Part shown: positions 51,250 to 58,356 of the stretch, piece by piece
Position numbering within the stretch: the stretch's first letter is position 1
Layout of the letters: every line of letters begins with the position of its first letter
From: Sporosarcina sp. P34
GTDB taxonomy: Bacteria; Bacillota; Bacilli; Bacillales_A; Planococcaceae
NCBI RefSeq assembly: GCF_002743375.1
Contig: NZ_PDZC01000008.1
Coordinates: 1 to 64,000, forward strand
Length of the DNA: 64,000 nucleotides
Direction of reading: 5' to 3'
Notes under the pieces: generated by a model
The model's database searches: none
Told to the model about the DNA's origin: nothing
What the model saw: only the letters and a program-made list of their open reading frames with translations
Made by a program: the position numbers and the translations under genes

Positions 51250-51273
51250 CGAGTTGTTTGGGGACCTGGTACC
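51250..51273. repeat. Family A repeat (A19), right-arm fragment
   Basis: GAGTTGTTTGGGGACCTGG then TACC; the left arm and centre are missing. It is the only trace of the family to the right of 45.6 kb. Confidence 0.65.
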
Positions 51274-51290
51274 ATTTAATGTTTGAATAC

Positions 51291-52145
51291 CTATCTTCTA
51301 CTATACTTCATTACACTAGCTGAAAGTATAAAGAAAATGATAGTGATTAGTAGTAGATACATGACACTGACTAAAGGAGAGACTTGCCAACCATTTACTT
51401 TGAAAACTACTCCCATGTTCAACTGAAAGCTTTCTTTCACTTCAACGGGTGCTTGAGCGAATGCTTCAGCCATAGGAGCGTCCATGAGAATTTGGCGAAG
51501 CAAAGCAGCGATATGGGAGATGGGGAAAATGTGTATCATATTTTGTAAGTAGGCAGGTAAAGTACCGATTGGAATATAGATGCCTGTAAGGAAACCGATC
51601 AATGTACCAATTACTGTGCTAGCCGCGGCGAACGCATTGGAGGTCTTAAAGAAAATGACGAGTAGAGAGATCATGGAACCAGCAGTCAAAACGGCTAGAA
51701 ATATGACGCCTACTGATTGAATGATTTGTGTAAATGAGAGTACCGGCTCCCCAGTGGCAAAAAGCATAGCAATCGCTACAAGAAGAGTCATAATGCACAT
51801 CAGGAATCCTATGGAGAGTGAGCTAATAATATAGCCACCGAGTAATACGGATTGTTTCATTGGCGTGACTCGGAAATCTTTATAGGCATTGGTTGCTTGG
51901 TCGTTTACCATCACACTGAATGCGCCTAATGTGGTCGTTACACTCGTAACCGTGACGACACCCGCGATAATCCAAGACAGCAAGAGCCAATGCTTCGCTG
52001 GAAAGTCCGGCACTCCATCCGCGATCAAATCACCAAGAAAGAATACATAAAGTGCAATCAAGATGAACACAGCTAGCAATGAGAAGAATACTGCAGACTT
52101 ATCTCGAAAATAGAGTAGTAAATTTCTTTTGGCGAAAACTAGCAT
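51291..52145 (-). CDS. ABC-2 type transporter permease
   Basis: A 284-residue membrane protein with six helices and the ABC-2 layout: N-terminal amphipathic start (MLVFAKRNLLLYFRDKSAVF), a large first extracellular loop, GGYIISSLSIGFLMCIMTLL, the conserved LIGFLTGIYIPIGTLPAYLQ (near 185-204) and a last helix at the C-terminus. It overlaps the ATPase gene by seven bases. With it, it forms an exporter of drugs, lipids or peptides. Last gene of the LytTR operon. Confidence 0.9.
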   Translation of the reverse strand: MLVFAKRNLLLYFRDKSAVFFSLLAVFILIALYVFFLGDLIADGVPDFPAKHWLLLSWIIAGVVTVTSVTTTLGAFSVMVNDQATNAYKDFRVTPMKQSVLLGGYIISSLSIGFLMCIMTLLVAIAMLFATGEPVLSFTQIIQSVGVIFLAVLTAGSMISLLVIFFKTSNAFAAASTVIGTLIGFLTGIYIPIGTLPAYLQNMIHIFPISHIAALLRQILMDAPMAEAFAQAPVEVKESFQLNMGVVFKVNGWQVSPLVSVMYLLLITIIFFILSASVMKYSRR

Positions 52146-53059
52146 AGTCTACCACCCTCTCGATCATGAATACGGATGAAGACATCATCCAAGCTAGATT
52201 TTCGTACTTCAAAAGACGAAATAAGCGATTGGTATTTATGTAGTATTGGAATAGCTGCTAGCGTATTCGGTAAATCGATCGTGTATCCGCCAGTTTCTTC
52301 TTGAAACAGCACATGATCATGTAGAAAATGCATGCGCAGTGCAGTGTGATCGGTTGTCGTAATAAATAAGCGATCCGCAGAGTATTGCTGTTTTAAATCT
52401 ATTGGAGTGCCTTTGGCAATAATTCGTCCTTCTTTTATCACTAAAACGAAATCCGAATTCGCAGCCTCTTCTATATAATGTGTCGTCAGAAAAACGGTCA
52501 TGCCATGTTCCTTTTGTAAGTGTCCAATCATTTTCCAAATTTGCTGACGACTTTGTGGATCGAGTCCTGTTGTCGGTTCATCAAGCAGTAAAATCTTGGG
52601 TTGATGGAGAAGGGCACGTGCGATATCGACTCTTCGCTTCTGGCCACCAGATAATTTGCCGTATCGTCGTTTCAAGATGGAATGAATATCTACAATTTCA
52701 GCGCATCGCTGTATGGCCGATAGTATTTCTTGCTTCGCCATTCCATATAATTGTGCACGAATGGCCAAGTTCTCTTGCACAGACAATAGCGGATCTAACA
52801 AGCTTTCTTGGAATACGACTCCGATCTCTTTTCGAATGAATTCATTCTCTTTGCCAACTGTAAATCCGTTGACCGTTACGGAGCCGCTGTCCGGTTGGAG
52901 CAAGGTTAAAATAATAGAAATCACGGTTGATTTACCGGCACCGTTCGTTCCGAGAAATGAAAACAGACTTCCTTTTGTCACGTAAAAATTCAACTCGTCA
53001 ACTGCTTTCACGTGACCGAAAGATTTACTTACATTCTCCACTTCAATGATCGTCTGCAT
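52139..53059 (-). CDS. ABC transporter ATP-binding protein
   Basis: A 306-residue ATPase of the DrrA/CcmA-like group. Walker A GTNGAGKSTVISIIL (near 37-51), signature LSGGQKRRVDIARAL (near 134-148), Walker B ILLLDEPTTGLDPQSR (near 154-169) and the H-loop in FLTTHYIEEA. A C-terminal extension of about 80 residues follows, typical of exporters. ATG 53059 follows GAGGAGGAAACGGG. It overlaps the upstream DUF3021 gene by 17 bases. Confidence 0.93.
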   Translation of the reverse strand: MQTIIEVENVSKSFGHVKAVDELNFYVTKGSLFSFLGTNGAGKSTVISIILTLLQPDSGSVTVNGFTVGKENEFIRKEIGVVFQESLLDPLLSVQENLAIRAQLYGMAKQEILSAIQRCAEIVDIHSILKRRYGKLSGGQKRRVDIARALLHQPKILLLDEPTTGLDPQSRQQIWKMIGHLQKEHGMTVFLTTHYIEEAANSDFVLVIKEGRIIAKGTPIDLKQQYSADRLFITTTDHTALRMHFLHDHVLFQEETGGYTIDLPNTLAAIPILHKYQSLISSFEVRKSSLDDVFIRIHDREGGRLC

Positions 53060-53465
53060 CCCGTTTCCTCCTCTGCAAGATCATATGATTTATTTTCATC
53101 TCGTCTGCTTTATTGTGTAAATAAATCAGTGAAATAACAGATCCATACGCAATAAGCCCCACCAGTACAGCCATCACTACGTTATATAACCCGAAAGGAT
53201 ATAAGTTGAAAAATGCACCGGCTACGATCATCACTGTCATGACACAGCTAGCTTCTACTGCATACCCCCACATTGGATTCTCTAGTGGCAATAGATGCGA
53301 TAGCCAAATGAGAACCGTAATGACGATGGAAATGAGTAGTATGGAAAGAGTCATCTTTTCTGTCAGTGGCGGGAAGATCCCAAGTAACCGAAATAAAGAG
53401 TAGACGATCGTGCTAAATGTAAATGCGAAGCAAGCCCCGCTTATATAGAGTAAAAGATTTTTCAA
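53043..53465 (-). CDS. DUF3021 family membrane protein
   Basis: A 140-residue four-helix membrane protein (LLLYISGACFAFTFSTIVYS; MTLSILLISIVITVLIWLSH; ASCVMTVMIVAGAFFNLY; VMAVLVGLIAYGSVISLIYL), as found between LytTR regulators and ABC-2 exporters in Firmicutes. In such pairs the membrane protein is thought to restrain the LytTR factor. GAGGTGAT is four bases from the TTG at 53465, which is preferred over the GTG at 53474 that lies in the ribosome site. Confidence 0.85.
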   Translation of the reverse strand: MKNLLLYISGACFAFTFSTIVYSLFRLLGIFPPLTEKMTLSILLISIVITVLIWLSHLLPLENPMWGYAVEASCVMTVMIVAGAFFNLYPFGLYNVVMAVLVGLIAYGSVISLIYLHNKADEMKINHMILQRRKRDADDH

Positions 53466-53475
53466 CTGGATCACC

Positions 53476-53919
53476 TCATCCTAGGAAATGCTTTCGAAAT
53501 ATTTTTGCGTAATGTCGATTCACGATGACCACTTCACCGTTTTCCAAGGTTGCTTCAAATCGTCCATTCAATAACGCACGCACACTTTCTATTTTGGATG
53601 TATTGACCATCATATGTTTGCTGACTCGTAGAAATCGCGTGTTTTTCAATTGATTCTCAAATTCATAAAGCTTCAGTTCGCTTTCATAGACGTCTTCTTG
53701 TGTGTATAAAAAGGATGCATTGTCCACTGTCTCGATATATAGAACATCACTGGATTGTATCGAATACACAGCGCCATCTTTTGTAACGGTAAAGCTATAC
53801 ATCATTTGATTGATCTGCTGGATAAGCCGGGATAAGCGTTCATCCACTTCAGGACATTTAATAGTGATTTCAATCTCCTGAAATTCATTGGATTCTTCAA
53901 TTTTCAGCCGGATGGTCAT
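53476..53919 (-). CDS. LytTR-domain DNA-binding regulator
   Basis: A 147-residue stand-alone LytTR factor without a receiver domain. The N-terminal 50 residues are variable; the LytTR domain (about 50-147) shows SSDVLYIETVDNASFLYTQE, the LxxFxxQLKNTRFLRVSKHM region and VNTSKIESVRALLNGRFEAT, ending NRHYAKIFRKHFLG. It forms a LytTR regulatory system with the DUF3021 protein and the exporter, probably activating its own operon. The start is uncertain: ATG 53919 is only two bases from AGAGGTG, while the ATC at 53913 has the same spacing to GAGGTGAT that TTG has in the next gene. Confidence 0.88.
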   Translation of the reverse strand: MTIRLKIEESNEFQEIEITIKCPEVDERLSRLIQQINQMMYSFTVTKDGAVYSIQSSDVLYIETVDNASFLYTQEDVYESELKLYEFENQLKNTRFLRVSKHMMVNTSKIESVRALLNGRFEATLENGEVVIVNRHYAKIFRKHFLG

Positions 53920-54330
53920 CACCTCTAGTTAGTCTTCATGGCTGAATCGTATCACGCTCATGAAAATCGAACAATAGCTTTTACAGTGACCTGCATATAG
54001 AGGGGGCTTAGTTGCATGAAGAGCTGTTGCGGTTCAAATGAATGGTGAATAATTGGGCATTTCGTAACACTGTAGCTGACGGAAATAACCGCATTATACT
54101 GTGTTGGTCCTTCATATTCGTAAGGAGTGGGAGACCTTCTTAAAGTAATGAACTAAGCAAAGAGTTTTATCTAGCGTAAATGTCTAAGAATTTTGTATTT
54201 CTCTAGTCACTGTTTTAACTGAAATAGAAAGGTAACGCTATGCAGTTAATCAATCGGCTGTTGAAAGGTAGTCCATTTCGTTATAATTAAGAGAGAAGCA
54301 ATACATCAGTTCGCAAAGGAGTGAAGCACG
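53920..54330. other. Divergent gap of about 410 bases
   Basis: Between the LytTR gene and the HNH nuclease gene. No repeat, RNA or complete small gene was recognised; LytTR binding repeats could not be defined with confidence. Confidence 0.4.
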
Positions 54331-55251
54331 ATGCAAAGTTATATCGTTATGCAAGGACGTACATACGATGAAGAGAAAGAGTTAGGTGTGCTTTGGTCAT
54401 TGCAGCAAGACAGTATAGGCAATGTTCATCATTTTTGGGAACGGATGAAAGAAGTGCGTGAAGGAGATCGTATTTTTCATTATGTAAAAGGGGATATGGT
54501 CGCCATAAGTGTAGCGAAGACCAGTTACCGCGAGGAGCGAAAGCCGTCTGCGATTCCCTTGCCGGACAGTGAAGACGCCAAAGGGTACTTAGTGGAAGTG
54601 GAGTATCACGAACTCGATAACCCATTGACGATTGCGGATTGTTTTCATGAACTTCTACCGCTATTGCCAATTAAATATTCTACATTTCAAGAGAACGGCA
54701 ATGGCAATCAAGGTTATCTTTATCCGTGCAATGAAGAACTGACTATCAAATTGGTCGAGTTAATAGCGGATTTAAATATTTACGAAATCGATGAAGAGCA
54801 ACTGGAGTTCGTCATGGGTACCGTTCAGAAGACGGAGCATGATTTTCTCATTCCGGTACTGGCTGAAACCGAATCGGAAACGAAAACGAAAGTGCGGATG
54901 GGACATCAGCGATTTCGCCATGAGCTTCTGCAGCTATGGAATGATCAGTGCGCTCTATGCGATATCGAGCTACCGGAATTATTGCAAGCTAGCTATGCTA
55001 AACCATGGAAAGATTGCACGAATAACGAGCGCATCGATCCGAACAACGGCATCCTTTTTTGTCGCAATCATGATGCGCTCTATCAAAACGGCTTCATTGC
55101 GTTTGACGGAACAGGCAAGATTCATATTTCATCTAGCATTCCTGAAGAGGAGTACGCGAAGTATGGATTGCATAATAAGATGAGAGTGAACCGAACGGAG
55201 AAGAACAAGCCGTATTTGAAATGGCATAAGAAGCATATGTTTCAGGAATAG
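54331..55251 (+). CDS. EVE-like/HNH endonuclease fusion
   Basis: A 306-residue protein with two domains. Residues about 1-130 resemble an EVE/PUA-like reader fold: YIVMQGRTYDEEKELGVLW, then WERMKEVREGDRIFHYVKGD and MVAISVAKTSY. Residues about 195-275 are an HNH nuclease: HQRFRHELLQLWNDQCALCD with the first CxxC-type pair, ELLQASYAKPWKDCTNNERI with the conserved alanine-lysine-proline-tryptophan, DPNNGILFCRNHDALYQNGF with the HNH asparagine and histidines. This is the design of modification-dependent restriction enzymes. It stands alone without a methyltransferase, supporting type IV-like action on modified DNA. ATG 54331 follows AAAGGAGTG. Confidence 0.85.
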   Translation: MQSYIVMQGRTYDEEKELGVLWSLQQDSIGNVHHFWERMKEVREGDRIFHYVKGDMVAISVAKTSYREERKPSAIPLPDSEDAKGYLVEVEYHELDNPLTIADCFHELLPLLPIKYSTFQENGNGNQGYLYPCNEELTIKLVELIADLNIYEIDEEQLEFVMGTVQKTEHDFLIPVLAETESETKTKVRMGHQRFRHELLQLWNDQCALCDIELPELLQASYAKPWKDCTNNERIDPNNGILFCRNHDALYQNGFIAFDGTGKIHISSSIPEEEYAKYGLHNKMRVNRTEKNKPYLKWHKKHMFQE

Positions 55252-55385
55252 ATCTGCCCGCTCTAGTTCCGGTTACATCACTCTACTTCACCGACCGCCT
55301 TGCAAAACTTGGTGAGTTTACCCTCTTTTTGTAGTATGATGCATAGAGAGAGTGAATTCGATAACATATTGTGCGGAGGTACGAC

Positions 55386-56714
55386 ATGAATTATGGGGAT
55401 CCGTTAAGGGGTAAAAACATAGAACGTGATACGACGATTTATAATAGTGAAGGTTTTGACAGACGCGGCTTTAATAAGTTTGGTTATGATCGTCATGGGT
55501 TTAATGAACAAGGATTTAATGCCAGTGGTTTTGATAAGTATGGCTTTGATGCACAGGGCTTTGACAAAAACGGCTATAATAATCAAGGGTATGACAAAGA
55601 AGGATTTAGGGCAACGGGCTATAATAAAGCGGGCTTTGATCGATCGGGTTATGATCGTTATGGTTATGACGCAGACGGCTATAATAAAAGCGGTTATAAT
55701 GTCCAAGGTTATGACAAAGAAGGCTATAAAGTGGATGGTTTCAATCGACAGGGCTTTCACAAGAATGGCTATAACCGAGACGGGTATGACGTCCATGGCT
55801 TCAACCGTGCGGGTTTCAATAAGCAAGGGTATGACAAGTACGGTTTCAATAAGTACGGTGTCAGTGCGCAAGGCTATGGAACGGATGGATTTAATAAGCT
55901 AGGTTACGATAAGAACGGTTTTAATCGCCAAGGCTATACTAAATTCGGCTATGACAAAAGAGGATTTAATCGTGATCGCAAGCATATGAACGGTACGATG
56001 TATGACGGCAAGGGCTTTGATTATCAAGGCGTTCATTTAAATAACAGTCCGTTTGATGATCATGGCTTTGATCAAGCAGGCTTTGATGCACAAGGCTTCA
56101 ATAAAAGAGGATACAATCGTGAAGGCTTTACACGCGACGGCGCACATATTAGTGAAAAGACGTATGATGAAGAAGGGTATGATCAGCATGGTTATAATCG
56201 TGACGGTTTTGACCGGGCAGGATACGATGCATCGGGCTTAAATTCGCTCGGCTATGATTCGGAAGGTTATGATGCGCAAGGTTTCAATAAACATGGTATA
56301 GATCGTGAAGGCTATAATCGTGATGGCTTCAATAAAGCAGGCGTCGATCGAGAAGGTTTCGGGAAGAATGGTCGAAATCGACAAGGCTATGATAAAAAAG
56401 GTTTTAATCTACAAGGTTATGATAAGAACGGTTTTAATAAAGAAGGCTACAACCGATTCGGCTATGATCGATATGGTTTTAATCGGGATGGCAAACATGC
56501 CAATGGTACGAAATATGATACAAAAGGATTCGACTGCATGGGCTTCACTCCTCAAGGACTCCATCGAAATGGAACGGACCGAGATGATCAGGGGTATGAT
56601 AAGTCGGGTTATGATGCGGACCGCTATGACCGAAGAGGCTATAACAAACTCGGCTACGATAGACGTGGTTATGATAAATACGGTTATGATAAATCGGGGT
56701 TTAGGGCGGATTCG
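55386..56714 (+). repeat. 15-base tandem repeat array encoding the pentapeptides
   Basis: The coding DNA is a degenerate 15-base repeat of the type GGYTWYRATMRN, drifting in third positions, so amino acid identity is kept better than the DNA. This argues for selection on the protein and against a very recent expansion. Five 36-base inserts interrupt it. Confidence 0.8.
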
Positions 56715-56720
56715 AAATAA
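55386..56720 (+). CDS. G-[FY]-[DN]-x-x pentapeptide repeat protein with 12-residue inserts
   Basis: A 444-residue protein almost wholly of five-residue repeats, about 70 units of Gly-[Phe/Tyr]-[Asp/Asn]-x-x, where x-x is often K/R plus another polar residue. After a short unique start (MNYGDPLRGKNIERDTTIYN) the register breaks only at five 12-residue inserts of pattern G/R-x-H-x-N-G-T-x-Y-D-x-x, for example GKHANGTKYDTK. The order of aromatic and acid differs from the classic A(D/N)LxX pentapeptide repeat, so it should not be assumed to be that beta-helix. No signal peptide or membrane segment. The ATG at 55386 follows GCGGAGG. The function is unknown. It sits between the HNH nuclease and the SNase-like membrane gene, all on one strand. 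Confidence 0.9.
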   Translation: MNYGDPLRGKNIERDTTIYNSEGFDRRGFNKFGYDRHGFNEQGFNASGFDKYGFDAQGFDKNGYNNQGYDKEGFRATGYNKAGFDRSGYDRYGYDADGYNKSGYNVQGYDKEGYKVDGFNRQGFHKNGYNRDGYDVHGFNRAGFNKQGYDKYGFNKYGVSAQGYGTDGFNKLGYDKNGFNRQGYTKFGYDKRGFNRDRKHMNGTMYDGKGFDYQGVHLNNSPFDDHGFDQAGFDAQGFNKRGYNREGFTRDGAHISEKTYDEEGYDQHGYNRDGFDRAGYDASGLNSLGYDSEGYDAQGFNKHGIDREGYNRDGFNKAGVDREGFGKNGRNRQGYDKKGFNLQGYDKNGFNKEGYNRFGYDRYGFNRDGKHANGTKYDTKGFDCMGFTPQGLHRNGTDRDDQGYDKSGYDADRYDRRGYNKLGYDRRGYDKYGYDKSGFRADSK

Positions 56721-56772
56721 AATCCTTGTGTAACATTGATAGAATTTTATAAGTGAAGGTTGTAATCAGTTC

Positions 56773-56808
56773 AACACCCCAAATTTCAGGTAGAGTTTGG
56801 GGTGTTTG
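56773..56808 (+). terminator. Rho-independent terminator of the repeat protein gene
   Basis: AACACCCCAAA pairs with TTTGGGGTGTT over a 14-base loop, about 50 bases after the stop. Confidence 0.85.
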
Positions 56809-56883
56809 TAATTTGTAAAAGATATCTGTACATAAAAATCAAACTGTAAGCCTCTCCGTATAAAAAACATGAGGAGTGTATAA

Positions 56884-58281
56884 GTGAAGATATTCAAGCT
56901 ATGTATAGTCGTTTTATTTATAATTTTATTTCCTGATGTGTCATTCGCCGAAGAGAATACTGTGACGAAGATTATCGATCCTTATACTATAGAAGTCAAT
57001 GACACGTATCGAATTCACCTTTATGGCATCTCTACTAGTATGTTTGAAGAGTACGAAGAGTTTAAAGGGAATTTTGAAAAGGCTCCACTAAAAATACAAT
57101 CTAAAAAAATAAAAGATGCAGTACTGTATGTGGATGATATAGTAACTTTTGATCAGCAGAATGCTATAAATGAAATTGAAAAGATTCTATTAAACAAAAC
57201 TATTTATTTGAAGGAAGTTGAAAAGGACGACTATCTCATATCTTTTTCAGCTGATGATGATCTAACTATAAATGAGTTAATTGTTGCGGAAGGTTTAGCT
57301 AATATGGCCGACCTGATTAAACCAGAATATAAAATGCGTTTTTTACATGCTGAAAAGACGGCTAAAGATAACAAATCAGGTATTTGGGGCATCCGTTATC
57401 AAAGCAATTCGGTAAGCAATTCGGAAGTTATTATAGGGAAAGGAATATATAAAGTATTAGCGATAATTATTATAGTTAACGTGATGTACTTGCTATTTAC
57501 TATAAAACAGTTATCAAATATTCCAAGTTGGTCAGGACTGTTCTATGGATTCATTTCCTTATTATTTATTCCTTTGCCAGTGATCATAGTAGCGATTCAA
57601 TATCAAATAGCTGCTAAGATATATTTGGGAATCTGTTTAATTATCATACTAGTTATTTTTTATATTCTATCTAAATTCATATTGAAACACATAGAAATAT
57701 TGAATATCAAGAAGTTAAGTGCCCTCATAGTAGGATCAGTCCTAGTGGTTATTTCTTATTTTACATTTGTCTATGCTGTATTTGATAATCCACGCATAGT
57801 TCATATCTCTCAAAAGGATTTCTTTTCGGGAAAAATATACACTGACGAAAAAGAAGTTATAGGAGATTATATTTCCGTAAATGGCAGGACAGATTACCTC
57901 AATGATTTAGGTGATTATCTATATTTAAGTGGCACTACGTTCTTTGGCGGATCGTACGGTGATGTAATTCCTAATGGAAATATACGCTTTATAGTGGTGT
58001 TAGAAATGTTTATTGGTTTTTTATTACAACTGCTCTTCTTTAGTATAGTGATCAACCTTATTTACGATAAATTTATCAAAAGTAAAAATATCGTTGAGGA
58101 AACGAGTAAGCAAGACGAAAAGGATACAATGGAACGAGAGGATAAAGAGTGCCAAGTCGAAGAAGTACCACTTAAAACAAGTACGAGAGAAAGTCTAGAC
58201 AGAGAAACAACTAATTTGTCTGCGGTTTTAGCGACGTGTATCGTCTTGTTTCTGGAAATATTTAAAAGCAAAAAAGATTGA
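56884..58281 (+). CDS. SNase-like domain fused to membrane segments, probably non-catalytic
   Basis: A 465-residue protein. Signal peptide (about 1-22), then a thermonuclease (SNase)-like domain to about residue 170: TKIIDPYTIEVNDTYRIHLY resembles the DGDTxRLxGI start and GLANMADLIKPEYKMRFLHA with AKDNKSGIW matches the end. The acid/arginine pairs needed for SNase catalysis are not evident in between. The rest has about five membrane helices (from ViGKGIYKVLAIIIIVNVMY onward, about 190-430) and an acidic tail. A GTG start at 56884 follows GAGGAGTG. It would hold an SNase-fold binding module outside the membrane. No partner identified. Confidence 0.75.
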   Translation: MKIFKLCIVVLFIILFPDVSFAEENTVTKIIDPYTIEVNDTYRIHLYGISTSMFEEYEEFKGNFEKAPLKIQSKKIKDAVLYVDDIVTFDQQNAINEIEKILLNKTIYLKEVEKDDYLISFSADDDLTINELIVAEGLANMADLIKPEYKMRFLHAEKTAKDNKSGIWGIRYQSNSVSNSEVIIGKGIYKVLAIIIIVNVMYLLFTIKQLSNIPSWSGLFYGFISLLFIPLPVIIVAIQYQIAAKIYLGICLIIILVIFYILSKFILKHIEILNIKKLSALIVGSVLVVISYFTFVYAVFDNPRIVHISQKDFFSGKIYTDEKEVIGDYISVNGRTDYLNDLGDYLYLSGTTFFGGSYGDVIPNGNIRFIVVLEMFIGFLLQLLFFSIVINLIYDKFIKSKNIVEETSKQDEKDTMEREDKECQVEEVPLKTSTRESLDRETTNLSAVLATCIVLFLEIFKSKKD

Positions 58282-58316
58282 ACGATCTATATTTAGAATT
58301 TTACTAGAGAAAACAA

Positions 58317-58353
58317 AGCACCCGATACTTCAGTTGAAGTTTCGGGTGTTTTT
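58317..58353. terminator. Bidirectional terminator
   Basis: GCACCCGATACTTC pairs with GAAGTTTCGGGTGTTTTT between convergent genes. Confidence 0.88.
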
Positions 58354-58356
58354 GAT

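Noticed and set aside
55404..56733. Long alternative frames inside the pentapeptide gene
   Set aside because: They arise from the 15-base periodicity of the real gene; products are low-complexity I/M/V-rich strings without starts.
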